A stretch of 64,000 nt of DNA, taken from NCBI GenBank assembly GCA_910574455.1, contig CAJSYZ010000001.1, positions 2,525,424 through 2,589,423 of the forward strand. The letters are read 5' to 3'. Within the stretch, counting starts at the first letter, position 1. The number at the start of each line of letters is the position of its first letter. This document shows, piece after piece, positions 11,401-25,500 of this stretch. The notes below the pieces were generated by a model, which saw nothing but the letters and a program-made list of their open reading frames with translations, did no database searches and was not told the origin of the DNA. Origin of the DNA: Trichaptum fuscoviolaceum. Lineage: Eukaryota > Basidiomycota > Agaricomycetes > Hymenochaetales > Trichaptaceae. Both the position numbers and the translations under genes were made by a program.

Positions 11401-12010
11401 TGTATTGCGCACTCGTAATGAGGTCCATACTACCACCATGACCGGCCGGTCGTCGCTAATGACCAAGGAGGAAGAGGAGGAGGAGGAAGCGAATGATTCC
11501 TCTGACTCAGATCGGAAGAGTAAGATGAGTTTCTCGTACTGGGGCGCCGACAAGGTTACAATTCATAAACCTGTCGTCAAACCTCGACAGTCGTCCTCCG
11601 GTAGCCGTAAGGCAACGCTTTCACCTCTTGGGTATGGGCGCGAATCATCTGCGAATGCCAAATTTGGTACACGTCTCATTAATCAAGACGGACCATACCA
11701 CCATACTCGGCCAGCGAGCCGTCGAACGCAGGCAACCCCGACGTCCCGCCGTCCTGCGAATTCTGAGGACGGACACTCTTCTGCGAGGGCTACTGTTACG
11801 AGCACGCGACCTGCATGGGTTGGTAGCACACGAGCTGTCACTACAACACCCTTATCGAGCAGACCCCGGACACGGAATACATCGCAGACGAGCGGTGTAG
11901 GTCCAAGAGCGAGCAAGCAATCGCTAGCTTCGCCGGCGCCTTCAGAGGACTCTGGGGTAGGCTTTTACCGACAGCTGATGGCAAAGGATTCGCAACTGAA
12001 CGGCCTCTAG
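8449..12010 (+). CDS. RhoGEF (Dbl-homology domain protein)
   Basis: Guanine nucleotide exchange factor for Rho-family GTPases, expected in polarity and actin control. Five exons, join(8449..9467,9528..10377,10445..11239,11290..11351,11401..12010), give 1111 aa. The first ~330 residues are Ser/Thr/Pro-rich and disordered. The DH domain opens with RQEVLWEIVASEERYVTELT (helix 1), and has SDILREYATYVLHLERALEQ and the hallmark LSKPFQRLLKYPLLFQNLL. Oddly, about 200 low-complexity residues interrupt the DH domain after its first helix. A PH-like region follows (KKDLWLVSFNDVVLRC and RNLYKFLKIENWAITGIAD). The C-terminal 200 residues are again Ser/Arg-rich with an acidic run near 11470-11500. Splice phases agree throughout. 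Confidence 0.9.
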
Positions 12011-12501
12011 GTTCGAATTTAGACACTTTTCATTTAATTCTGTGTCATTTGTCTATTGTTTTCCCCATTTACTTTGATATAGTGTCTCTCCCCTTTCTTT
12101 CAGCTCATCTGCTAATGCTGTTTTTTTCTTCAATCTCCTCCAGCCTTTTTGTCTGCGTCATGCAATATCACGTTCTTTTTAACGACCCAACACGTATCAC
12201 GTTCCTTTCATGCCGTGTAATTGTTGTTCTCTTCACATTGTCGTTTATGGCTTGCTTTCCACTCATTCAAACAACCAATCATCCAGCAACATCTCTTTAT
12301 CAAATTTCTTCTCTGTGATTTATGATACTGCGAACCCTTTGCGATCGGTAACGCTCGTTTAATAGCGCTCTGGCGCAACATACCAAACCATCATTCCTTC
12401 ACATTCTTTCCCAATCAAATAAAGCCGGCTATGCAGCGGGAAAAAATGCTAACTATGGTATCAGATAGATCTTTAATGTGTATTACATTGGTGATAGCAA
12501 T
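12011..12501. other. Convergent 3' region, T-rich
   Basis: 491 bp between the stops of the RhoGEF and asparagine synthetase genes. The plus strand is T-rich (for example 12110-12150). Nothing gene-like is seen; it probably holds both polyadenylation regions. Confidence 0.5.
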
Positions 12502-14719
12502 TTAGCTTTCTTCGTAAGCTGCGTTGTGTATGCTGACACTCCTCCCACTTGGATCTGATGAGCAGCCCCAGTCGCCGCGAGGAACCCACCGAACCGCTGT
12601 TTTGGCTGCAGCTTCTGTCGGGAAGTGGGCTATACACATAAACCGTGGTGAGTCGCTAAAACGGATGGAACGAGGCAAAAAGTCACTTGCATTCGAAGAT
12701 CTCGCGGATGAAGTAGCCCTCTTTTGTATCTGGTGTATCCACCGGCCAGCGTTGTTGTCGCTTTGAGAATGCCTCGTCACTGACTACGCTTTCGGCGTGC
12801 GCTTTCATACTGGATCAAGTCGTAAGAAAGTACGGGAATTACGAAGAAACTAAGGTACCCATCGATCCAAGAATATCCTACACCGTCCGAGAATTGCTCC
12901 TTTTGCCTCCAAAGAATGGCATGAGGGAGATAGGGCTTCAAGACAGCAGCCCTGTGAGAGGAGATCTTGATGAACAAGTGAAAAACACTAACCTTGCCGT
13001 CTGGTGCACAATCAAAAGCTTTGCGAAGAATATACTACACAAAAACACTTTAAAATTCGATCGTTGTTGCTGGTACATCTTGCAACTTACCTTCTCCATA
13101 ATCGGCCGACCATCTGCATCCTTCTGTTGCAGCTTGCCCTTGCTAAACATTTTTGCCTCCGGATCGATGTTCATGGCCACTTCAAGGAATGACTTATCTA
13201 AGAAGGGCACTCGTGCTTCCAGACCCCAAGCCATAGTTGACCTGTAGGAGATCAGAAAAACGTTGAATGACCGTGGTGGTAAAGTACCCACTTGTTAGCA
13301 CGCAAACAGTCGGATGTATGCAAGTTCTTGACCCGCTTGACGCATTCTTGGTGGAAAGATTCCTTGTCCGGTGCAGCATGGAAATAAAGGTACCCTCCGA
13401 AGATCTCGTCACTCCCCTCACCACTGAGCACCATCTTCACACCCATGGCCTTTACCTTCCGACTCAAAAGGTACATAGGGGTACTTGCGCGAACGGTGGT
13501 CACATCGTACGTTTCCAGGTGGTAGATTACATCCGGGATGGCATCTAGGCCTTCCTGCACGGTGAAGACATATTCGTGGTGGAATGTGCCAAGGTAATGG
13601 GCGGTTTTACGGGCTGCGAGGAGGTCGGGGGAGTTCTCGAGGCCGATTGAGAAGGAATGCAGCTGAGGCCACGAGGCAAGCGTCACTGGCAACAAGTGAT
13701 AAGTCCTGCTATTCTGCTAAAGGGCAATGTCAGATGTTCCTACATGTTTCGTCGACTTCACTACCAAGAGGAGTGGGAGGACCACTACGATGTTCGGCGA
13801 GCTTTTTCTTTCGGGCTTCATACAGCGCTTGCGCCACCTTCTCCGTTTCTCTTGCAGCTATAGACGCAATCAAGCTACTATCTAAACCGCCACTCAGCAA
13901 GACACCATAAGGCACCTCACTCATGAGGCGTTTCTTGACCGCCGATTCGAGCGATGTCCGGAGAACGGTTAAGTCGGGTTTGTTCGTCGGGGTTGGTCCA
14001 ACATCGGTTCCCCACCATGATGGGTTGTAGTATCGTTCCGTAGTGTTAGTCTTGCTGTCGTAGACATGTCCCGGTGGGAAGGCGATGATGTCGTCGCAAT
14101 CATCGACAAGTGCCTTCAGCTCAGAAGCGAAATATACCACGCCGGGCTTCTTTGAACTCCAACCCTGATATAATGTAGTAATTCCGATGGGGTCGCGTGC
14201 CGCGATAACACGGGTAGGCGTTACAGACTCGTCGAGGAGGATGAAGGAGAACATTCCATCCAGCATATCACATAGTGCCTTATCATACTTCTTATACTAA
14301 ATGATGCAGAAACTCAGTAAATGCGCATATATGCTGTTGGCATTGACTGACATACCAGTGGTAGAATGACTTCACAGTCTGAGTGCGTCTTGAACTTCGT
14401 TTCCGGACCCAGATCCCTCTTCAATGCAAGGTGGTTGTAAATTTCGCCATTGACGGCCAAAACCTGCTTTCCGTCCACACTCAAAAGAGGTTGAGCACCA
14501 GTATCTGGCTTTGAGTCAGCTTGAGTAAGCTACATGCCAAGATCGCCACATACCAACACCGACAATAGCTAGGCGCTCATGGGCGAGGATCGCCTCTTTC
14601 CCGACATAACATCCCGACCAGTCAGGTCCTCTGTGACGAAGCCTTTTTGAGAGTGCAAGAACTTTTGTCCTTGACGCTGCGGGGTTATCCAAACCAAATA
14701 CTGCACATATACCACACAT
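12502..14719 (-). CDS. ASN1: Asparagine synthetase (glutamine-hydrolysing)
   Basis: Converts aspartate, glutamine and ATP to asparagine. Nine exons, complement(12502..12629,12691..12809,12859..12935,12993..13034,13091..13241,13292..13685,13744..14296,14356..14504,14554..14719), give 592 aa, normal for the family. The start MCGICAVFG gives the N-terminal Cys nucleophile of the glutaminase domain; [18 protein letters not shown] and LDGMFSF follow. The synthetase domain has the ATP loop [13 protein letters not shown] and [16 protein letters not shown]. The last intron (12630-12690) has donor GCAAGT, a GC-AG intron: only that donor joins IFE to [13 protein letters not shown] in frame. The junction near 13744 is less sure, since a donor at GTAGTG slightly upstream has the same phase. 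It is divergent from PRI2. Confidence 0.95.
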
Positions 14720-15223
14720 CGTGAGCTTGAAGATAGTGTCGAGGAGAGAGTATAAGTGGCAGCAGACAAGATAGCGGCTGGAATAATAGAAGTTAACTCG
14801 GATGCTCTGACCAGTCACTAGATAAGATTTATTTACCTGCCTACTGACTCGACTTTCTTCGGGTTTACTCGGGTACTATCCGAGCTTAGGTCATATCCGA
14901 GTTTCTTTTATGCCCGGTGGTATTTGCTGGCATTGAACGCTGTACATCTGTCAGTAATTTTAATGATGTCGCGGACCATTGCAAAGGAATTCGGAAGGAA
15001 AGAGACACTGATACTATCGAAGAACTTGAAGGTCACCGGTACAGCGTTGAACGCCATGTGCATTATTTCTGGAGCTTTACACGGAGTCAGTGACTGTGAC
15101 AGCACGCGTCAACTTGAGGGTCACAGCGCAGGGTCACGGTGTTACAGACGCGTCCGCGTCCACGCGTTCGATGGCAGCTGCTCTCACTGTTTAACGCTCA
15201 TTTTTCTCCAAAAAACAGACTGC
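14720..15223. other. Divergent promoter region
   Basis: 504 bp between the starts of ASN1 and PRI2. An open frame runs through it into PRI2 exon 1, but the segment upstream of the ATG at 15224 has no family similarity. No regulatory element could be named with confidence. Confidence 0.45.
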
Positions 15224-17087
15224 ATGTTTTCAGCCTCGTCATCGAAGCCTACGCAGAAGTCGAAAGGGATCTCCGGGCTAGTTCAGAAGCATGAGCTCCT
15301 GAAGTATCCAAACCGACTGAACTTGTAAGTGTGAGAGAGAGCACAGCTGGCAGAATCGTACCTAATCGAAAATTTAGCTATGACACACCTCCCGTCGATG
15401 ATATTTCGCTGGATGAATTTGAGAATTTCGCTATCGACAGACTTCGTGTTTTGTCAGAGATAGAGGCGTCTTTCGTTCGAAACAGAACTTACGATGAGTT
15501 GAAGACAATCGTGAAGCAGCAAACTGATAAATACCTTCCATTGCACTCCTCGATCGCACTGGGTCGCGATCTCCTTGACTCTGAGAGGAGAAAGGATCAT
15601 ATTGGCCACTTTATCCTTCGACTTGCATTTTGTCGATCGTGAGTTTCTTGTTGACTCCCGTCATCCGTGTATTGACAAATGATTAGAGATGAGCTTCGAA
15701 GGCGATTCGTTAAGGCAGAAGTCATTCTCTTCCGTATCCGATACGATGAACTTGATCGGGACGATCGTGCTCGGTTTCTAGAATCAAGAAATTTTGGCCT
15801 GACTATGGTGGGTTGAGTGTTCTAATAAATTCATTGCTTGCTTACGATCTTACTACATAGCTCAGCGAAGAGGAGGAACGGGACAATGTTTTAATGGGTG
15901 ACCTTAAAGCGGTAAATCCTGGTGAGACTACTTGGTATAAAGTGAGTTGACAGGTCGCCCGATACTCAAGTAATCTCTTCTTAATGTTAAACGTATAAGG
16001 TGAAATGGACTCGGGTGCCAGACCTGATAGAGAAACGACGTGTGCATTTGAAGGGTGGCTGGGCTTTTGTACCACAAAAAGAACAGTCAAGTATAGTCTT
16101 TCAGGAGTTCCAGACTTGCTTGGAGAAAACTCTGGAAGTGAGTTGGCAATTTATTTACCTCGAGTCGCGAAGCCTACTGACTTGGATTCTCCTTAGCAAA
16201 CCGCAAGAGCTTTACCAAGACTTGACGAGGATTCGAGGCTCATGCCTATTCTCGAACATCTAGGTCAAGGTTTCCTGTCAGGAATGAGCTCTGCCTCTGA
16301 GTACACGTCATCAGAGGGCCTTGGAGATGGCGAAGAAGTGAAGGCAGAAATGGTTGATGACCTTGCAATAAAGCATTGGCCATTATGCATGCGACATCTT
16401 CACGATTCTCTAAGAAGGGATAGGCACCTGAAGCACTATGGGCGCTTGCAATATGGACTGTTCTTGAAGGTCAGCATAAGAGCTGATCAGGTAGTGTGAG
16501 TGCTGACCTTCCAATTTGAAAGGTTGTTGGCTTGCCTATCGAAGAGGCTGTAGTATTCTGGCGAAAAGCGTTTGGAGGAAGAATCACCGATGACAAATTC
16601 AATAAAGAATATAGATACAATATCCGCCACTCCTATGGTTTAGAGGGTAAACGTACTAACTACCCGGCCTTGTCGTATGCATTGTGTTTACTACGTTTTG
16701 CTATTGGTACTCATTGAGTTATATAGGTGTCAGCGAATTCTTACACAAAACCAACCTGGACCACAAGACTGCCACGGCTGTCCTTACCGACATTTCTCTC
16801 AAGACAGGCTACAGACAGCTCTTCTTGCGACGTATGGCAGTCAAGGCCTGAGCTCCTCAGACTTGCCCGAAATCATGGACGTGGTCAAAAAGGAACACTA
16901 TCACGTTGCGTGCACAAGAGTCTTCGAAATAACGCACGGTATACCGCGCGGACAGGGATTAGACGGGGAAAGTGTTACACACCCAAATCAATACGTTGCG
17001 AAGAGCAGGGATCTAGAGAAAGCAAAACTTGGTGAGATAGTGAAAGCGGAACCCAAAGACGAAAATGCAATGGACGTCCAACTATGA
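15224..17087 (+). CDS. PRI2: DNA primase large subunit
   Basis: Regulatory subunit of eukaryotic primase; with PRI1 and DNA polymerase alpha it makes the RNA-DNA primer for each Okazaki fragment. Eight exons, join(15224..15324,15378..15638,15687..15807,15861..15941,16000..16137,16197..16469,16523..16674,16727..17087), give 495 aa. The alpha-helical N-terminal domain includes NFYDTPPVDDISLDEFENFA. KVKWTRVPDLIEKRRVHLKG is a family landmark. The C-terminal Fe-S domain has its cysteines in PLCMRHLH, LSCQRIL, DCHGCPYRHF and VACTRVFE, consistent with the four ligands of the 4Fe-4S cluster. The tail after the domain is hydrophilic. All phases agree. The previous gene is divergent ASN1. Confidence 0.95.
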
Positions 17088-17412
17088 TTCACCTTCATTC
17101 CTACTGCATTCATATTCCCTCCCTTCCTCTGAGTATCCTGTCCTATAGATATGTATTTTTGGTGTAACTGTGTACTCCATTATTGCGTTCGTGTATGTGA
17201 GATTTCTTCATTCCGAAATCCGAAATGACGTCTGTTGAGTAGCCAAATGTGGACGACGCGACGTATGCTTGAAGCTGCGGCTGCGTGGCGGATGCTGTGC
17301 ACCAGCCAGTTGAGTACCTAGTATAATAAGCACGCGCTTTACTGCTCCTTTCGATTGAGCCACGACCTGCCCCCCCCCCCCCCACGCAATCCCTCGGCTA
17401 GCACTATTTTCA
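17088..17412. other. Intergenic between PRI2 and CHO1
   Basis: 325 bp between two plus-strand genes. Apart from the cytosine run at 17370-17383, 30 bp before the CHO1 start, nothing is recognised. Confidence 0.45.
17370..17383 (+). repeat. Poly-C homopolymer (14 nt)
   Basis: Fourteen consecutive cytosines lie about 30 bp upstream of the phosphatidylserine synthase ATG, inside the presumed promoter or 5' UTR. The exact length may be unreliable in the assembly. Confidence 0.9.
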
Positions 17413-18254
17413 ATGAGCCAGAGAAAACCATCGCCGTCGAAAGCGAAGAAAACGAATGACGTCGGACATGCACCGCTCCAGCAATATGTCGACGACGAGG
17501 GACATTTCAGTCTCGTTCGGTGAGTCTTTGCGTGTAATTTGGGAGCATCGTCATAAATTGATGCCAAAACTTAGTAACTTTCGCCTCGCTGACTTGGTCA
17601 CGATTATGAATGGTGTATGCGGGGCGTTCTCTGTTTTCTCATCAGCACGATACCTTATAACGAATGACGAGGCGTTCCTTTATGCTGCGCTTTCATATCC
17701 CGTTGCTGGCCTTATGTTCGACTTCATGGACGGGAAAGTGGCACGGTGGCGGAAAGAAACTAGTATGCTTGGGCAGGAATTGGACAGTTTGGCCGACTTG
17801 GTGAGCAGTTGTCATATATTTTACGACAATAAACATGCAGAACTAAAATTCCTGCGATGTGCACTAGGTGTCGTTCGGAGTAGCGCCCGCTTTATTAGCA
17901 TTCGTTGTTGGCCTCCGGACATACCTCGACACCGTAGTGCTAACAGCATTCATCTGTTGTGGCCTCGCTCGGCTGGCTCGCTTCAACGCAACAGTGGCAT
18001 CCGTACCGAAGGATGCTACCGGAAAATCGAAATACTTCGAAGGATTACCCATCCCCTCCTCCTTAGGTCTTGTCGCCCTCCTTTCGTACTGGACATGGAC
18101 CGGCCAGATCGAAGGGAAATATGGTATTCCTGGCGGTACTGTTACGCTCTGGGGCGTTAACGGGGGAAGTGGCGAGGTGCACACCATCTCTGCTATTTTT
18201 GCATTGTGGGCTGCTGCGATGGTCAGCAAGACACTCAAAGTCCCTAAAATATGA
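17413..18254 (+). CDS. CHO1: Phosphatidylserine synthase (CDP-diacylglycerol-serine type)
   Basis: Makes phosphatidylserine from CDP-diacylglycerol and L-serine in the ER membrane, the first step of the fungal de novo route to PE and PC. Three exons, join(17413..17519,17575..17800,17868..18254), give 239 aa. The CDP-alcohol phosphotransferase motif is complete: DFMDGKVARWRKET, then SMLGQELDSLADLVSFG, matching D-G-x2-A-R-x8-G-x3-D-x3-D. Hydrophobic segments such as PALLAFVVGL and LTAFICCGLARLARF are membrane spans. KSKYFEGLPIPSSLG is a PS synthase landmark. The start MSQRKPSPSKAKK precedes an acidic hydrophilic head and is the only ATG in frame before the domain. Animals use a different base-exchange enzyme, so this is the fungal/bacterial type. 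Confidence 0.94.
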
Positions 18255-18842
18255 TGACGTCGACACGGTGGATGCCTGAAATGTGCAAGATGGTGAATTT
18301 TGGAATGATCAAAATGAGGCTTTCAAGTTAGCTGAAGTTTGTTTGGACGTTAATGATACACGAATCTATGATTAATCTGAGAGACCGGAGTTGGATCGTA
18401 ATAGTTGCTACTTACACTACTTGTATACCCCAAATGCTCCAGGTGCTCACCTGTAGCAGAACGAACAAATGAATGACAACTATCCCAAACTCTCATTCTC
18501 GCGGCGAAGAACTACGTTGTATTAGTGTATTAGGACCATTCATACTTTCTGTTTAAGAAAGCGCCAGAGTAAAAAGCATGAGATCTTAGTCAAGAAGAGT
18601 GCTTGCACGAATCTTTCCTGATCATACATGTGAATGCAAAAGAAAGGATTATGAGCTTGCTAAGTTGTAAAGTCAAACATGATGCAAGTTCTAGTTGAAG
18701 TTCAACGAATGTGAGTAGTACGCGGTTCGACGGTCCGAAACTGGTTCTGATCGGAGCGTCACGTGCTACTACGCGTCGAATTGCAGTGCGCGATCCAAAT
18801 TAGGGCGTGCATACTCTTTCCTTCTTACCACCACCATCGTTC
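18255..18842. other. Intergenic between CHO1 and ESA1
   Basis: 588 bp between two plus-strand genes. It contains one CACGTG-like core near 18761, but no gene, repeat or RNA structure is recognised. Confidence 0.45.
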
Positions 18843-20632
<1,790 letters not shown>

Positions 20633-20853
20633 ATAACGCTGTCATGGATTCTGCAACTTTTGGATGGTATATAATTTGTATAATCACCTTGCGTAGATAA
20701 TGTAGATGTGTATAATAGTTGGAATGTAAAAGTAATGCGTGGCTTCGTTGTATTTTTCTTCGGTATTAGCCGAGGGCGTTAATTCGAATCATGAACGCGA
20801 CTGACGCGACGCGTCGCGTGGCCGCGTTCGTCTCATAACACTATACCGCCACC

Positions 20854-22305
20854 ATGGTGTCCTCACGAGTACACTCGAACGATCCGCAAAGGCTTTTTCT
20901 GCAAGCAATCATGTCCCGAAGAGTTATTTCTGACAAAACTGTGAAGATCCTCTGGAAAAAATGTACGGAAGTGTGCGATGGTAAGATTGTATATCTTCAA
21001 AAGTCATGGCTATATGTTGAGCGGATTGATATTGCAAGCTGCTGCGCCTGAACTCAACATCGAAATAAACGACTCAGAAGAGAGCTGGAATAACTTCCTA
21101 AACAAGATCAACAACTCATTAAATCCCTTTGACCTTGAGCTCAAATTCATTGTCGACGAAGTCACTTCTGTGAAGACATGGTCTTTGGTATACAAAGTTA
21201 ATTTGACTTATACCTATATTGACCCCACTCCCTCAGATAAATACAAAGGGAGACGAAGTGGCACAGCTCGCGTCTGATTATAACGCAACTGAGATAGCAT
21301 ACTTCAAGGCCCTCGTACGTGTATCTATACTGAGTTCCAAGAAAGGTTGCTGACTCCTGCAAAGGTCGAGCAAATTGTTCTAGCTCCCAACTACACATTT
21401 TCAATTTCCTCCATAGCTGCACTGCGAGAGGTTAGTCACCTCAAGCAGTCCAATATGACAAAGGCACAGGCAGAGGTGGTGATAGGGAGCTTTGTAGCGC
21501 GAGGATGGCTCATGCGGAGCAAGTAAGTGGCTGTCCAAGACGTTCGAAGGAAAAAATCTTAGGTACTACAATTATCAGGCGTGGTCGCTATTCGCTCGCG
21601 ACGCGGACAATGCTTGAACTGGGTAACTATCTTGCACAAACGTACGGGGAGGATGTTATGATAGATTGCGTTATTTGCCAGGAGGTAGCTTGTCTCAAAA
21701 AATGCTTATGAAATTGTATCTACCCGGTGACTAACTGACTTTTAAGATTGTCACCAAAGGCGTTCGATGTGCGACGCCTAACTGCAAGGCATACTTACAT
21801 AACCATTGCTATAGAAGATACCAACGGACAAAGAACATATGTCCTACTTGTCAAGAAAGTTGGGCCAATAACTCTAATTTGAAACCGCTGGGTGAAGAGG
21901 CCGCGAAAAATGGACAGGATGAACGGCGTCAAGTCCGAAGGTCGAGCGCAGGCAACGGTGTTGACGACGACGAAGAGCAGAGTCAATATCTAGACGATTC
22001 TCAGGCACTTTCCCAGTCTCAATCACAGTCGCAAGCACAGTCCCAGTCTCAATCTCAACCTCAATCTCAATCACAGTCTCAATCCCAATCTCAAGCTAGG
22101 AAAGACAAGACTAGGAGGACAAAGAAGGCCACAAATGGCAGAAGCAAGCGGCGAGAGGAGTTCGTTGCTGATTTTGTTCTAACGTGTAGCACTGACAGCT
22201 CATTCTATAAATAGGACGCCTGAATCTGAGGTAGAGGATGGTGATGAAGAAATAATGGATATCGACAATCTTCGTTCAATTCGCGAAAGGCCATCAAGAT
22301 CATGA
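20854..22305 (+). CDS. NSE1: SMC5/6 complex subunit Nse1 (RING-like)
   Basis: Non-SMC element 1 of the SMC5/6 complex, a winged-helix/RING-like partner of Nse3 and Nse4 in DNA repair. Seven exons, join(20854..20980,21039..21196,21237..21314,21365..21522,21579..21684,21747..22159,22215..22305), give 376 aa. It opens DPQRLFLQAIMSRRVISD; winged-helix sequence continues to LMRSKRGRYSLATRTMLELG. The variant RING has DCVICQE, then VRCATPNCKAYLHNHCYRRY and ICPTCQ. A Ser-Gln run (about 22005-22099, SQ/SQA dipeptides) follows, rich in ATM/ATR-type SQ sites, with a basic and then an acidic tail. The last donor (GTTCGT at 22160) was chosen because it is the only phase-2 site giving an open end. The Gln/Ser tract is unusual for the family. 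Confidence 0.9.
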
Positions 22306-22504
22306 AAGAATTCGCGTTAACAGTTGTTTGAACGCCGTGGGGCGGATGTGATGGTGTAGCGCGCAACATTATGAGTACTGTACAATTCCTCTTATTTACT
22401 TTACGATCTCTAAAAATGTATAAAAGCAAATTGGTCACACTCAGTAAATGCCATTGTATGCCTGTGCGAAGGGGGGGGGGTCATGATATGTGTGAATTAT
22501 ATAA

Positions 22505-25500
22505 TCACGGTGCAGAAACGTGTCCTTCTAGCGGATTGTTGGTATTCGTCTCGGCGAATCCAAAGAGTCCTTTGCCCCACATGATCTTTCGCTTTTTCTT
22601 CTGACCTTCACCGAATTCCTCATTCCATTTCCTCAAAGCCGAAAGGCTGCCTAATGATTCAGAAGAAGAAGGCGTGATCTCCTTGAGGGCTTTATCGAAA
22701 TGACGAAGATGGAGAACTCGGGGTATCGGAGAGCCTTCCGGTGCAGCATCTTGTTCGGGTGACTGCCCCTTCTCCTCTGATGCCGCTGGTGAGTTGTCGT
22801 TGGCCTTTTCGGTCGAAGCTTCCTGTGTCTGACGGTTTTCGCCATCAGTCAGATCAACCTTGACTTCAGTGACTTCAACCTTTGGAGTTGTCCATGGAAG
22901 GGTTACACCTTCCTTAACGGCATCCAACGCCGCCGAAACGCATAAATCTGTAGACCATATATAAATCAAAAAGGGTTTATGTGAGAAGTCCGAGGAATGG
23001 TGCATACGTTTCAGATCAGAGCCAGAAAAGAACTCTGTACGTTTAGCCAATGCCGTGAGATCCACATCGTTTGCCAACGATTCGTCTCGCAGAAGGATCT
23101 TGAGAATTGCTAAAGTGAGTGATTTGCGTATAAGTTCAGTGTCTCAAACAAAAGCAGGGGAGGGGAACTGACCTTCTCTTTCCGTCTCACCGGGGAGATC
23201 GACGAGAAGACGCCTCGGCAGTCGACGTAGCACGGCGTCATCCAAATCAAATGGACGATTCGTTGCGCCGATCACGATCACGTTCGTATCCCTATTTGTC
23301 TTCAGTCCATCCATCTCTTGCATGAATTCAGTGACGACGCCGTGATGAGCCAGGGCACCGCCGCTTTCTCTTGCAGAGGAGCGGGCACCGAAAAGCGCGT
23401 CAATCTCGTCAAGGAAGATTACACAAGGAGAAAGGCGCCTCGCAAGAGAGAAAACCGAGCGAACGAGTTTCTCGCCTTCTCCGACGTACTAAATACAACC
23501 AAGTCAGGATGAGATCGGGGGAGATGGAACATCGAGACGAACCATGTCCATGACGTCCGACGGTTGTATAGCCAGCATCCGACAACCAGCCTCTTTGGCG
23601 AGAGCTCGCACAACCAATGTCTTTCCCGTTCCCGGGGGACCGAAGAGTAGACATCCAGTCATACTGTGTTGCTTAAGAATACCCTGCTGAAAAGCGGAGG
23701 GATATAGCAATGGTAATGAAACAATTGTTCGGACGGAGTCAATTGTGTGAGGAGGGAGGTGGACTTCACTGAAAGAGGTAGGCATCGACGCTGAAGAGAG
23801 AAGCAATTTAGCGACATTTCGATGGTAGGGTGCTAGAAGAGAATCATACCTGCATCTATGATACAGCCTAATAGGCGCTGTTCATGTGTCGTGAGGTCTG
23901 GATCATCCTTGATGCGCTGAATAACATCATCTACTTGAGGCTCCGACCCTTCCTTTGCCGCCTCGTCCTCTTCAAGCGACTCCTTCGCGAACTTGCCAGC
24001 CGACTCCTGTACCCATGCTTTACGAACGTCGCGAGATGAATGGTGCGCAGACCATGCGGCAATGACGGACGACCACGATATTGGTGTATCTTCTAACGAA
24101 AGGCGCGCTGTCGCAATCGTCTCTACAGGACGCTGTGCGACTATACTTCCGACGGCGCGGTCGGCAATGGCTTTGACGTTCGGCCAGATTTCAACGGACT
24201 TGCCCCATTCATCCCACATTTTAAATGTGTCGGACTGTTCAGGGTCAGTGCTAGATGGGTGTGCTAGCTCATCGCTGGGCGATGAAACTTCCTCAGAAAG
24301 TAGCAGCTCCGGTTCAAAGTCCCCCTCAAGCCTGCCTCCGACGGCGCCGATCCCCATGCGCATCGTAAGCTCATTAATCTCTCTTCGGCGATTAACTCTA
24401 CAAATGCGTTCTTGAGACAAGTTGCGGATCGTTGGCACCAGGACCGAGACGCGAAAGAACCGTGTGTTATCGGGGCCGTCGTCACCACGGTTTGACGACG
24501 AGCGAGAATGTATCGTTGAGGATACGGCTGGAGGCATCGCAGGCGTCATCGAGCCAGAGATCCCAGGTGCGCCGACTATAACAATACCGGGTCTGTCACT
24601 CGGGGAACCGTCTGGGTCAGCTGTAGGTGCTAGGCGAGGAAGGTCATCAAGGAACGCCTGGTCATCTCTCTCCCATCGACGGAGGCGCTCTCTTAACCGC
24701 TTCTCGCGCGATTTCTCCGCATGCTCGTCCTCACCATAGTCATGCTTTCCTTTCTTCGCTGTCGCGTTAAGGATAGCAGGAGACCCTGGCCGGGAGTTCA
24801 TTAAACCAAGGAGACTGAGCGGGCCACCATATCCTGAGGACGAAGGCTGAATGATGGGTGGGGTGATACCAAAGACTATGGTCACCGAGTTCGTGACCGG
24901 GGATGATGGACGGGATATCGGTCCCTGGCGTCGTTGTCGTACAGAAGCCAGCAATGACGGATACCAAGAAGAGGCAGAGGCAGCAAGCGTAGGATAGTCT
25001 CTAATATAAATTAACCGTGATCGACGCCTTCCTTGCTGTATTGCTTCCGCTTCCCGTGGGGAGGGTAGATTAATCAGCTCATCGAAAAATGCCTTTGTCC
25101 TTGCTGCAGGAGATGCCCTTGAGCTTGGTGAGACGATGGATTGTCGGTTAGAACGCGGGCGAAATTCAGGCGTCATGAGGTGCAAAGTCATGTGTGATAA
25201 TGTACTCGAGAAATCATCCTCATCCTCCATTTCTTCATCCGCGGGTGAACGGCTGGGAGGACTGTGAGAACGTCTGGAAGGAGGGTGAACATGGAGGGGG
25301 TTCTGAGGAAGTTGGATAGCGGTTGCAGCTGTGTGTTTATATCATAAATGTCAGCGGAAATAGTAGACTACAGAGACATATCGTCGAACGCACCTTTCCC
25401 AAATGCACCCCACTCTCCTGCTGCAAGCTGCACCGAATCCAACACAATCACATCCGAGTCCGTACGCCGTGCCAGCTCGCGCACTGTCTCATCAATCACA

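Noticed and set aside
20778..20830. TTCGAATC resembling a tRNA B-box
   Set aside because: No acceptor stem, A-box or cloverleaf could be built around it.
23993..24739. Long plus-strand open frames opposite the AAA ATPase exon
   Set aside because: They are shadows of the Ser/Pro/acid-rich minus-strand coding exon, which has a full spliced family model.
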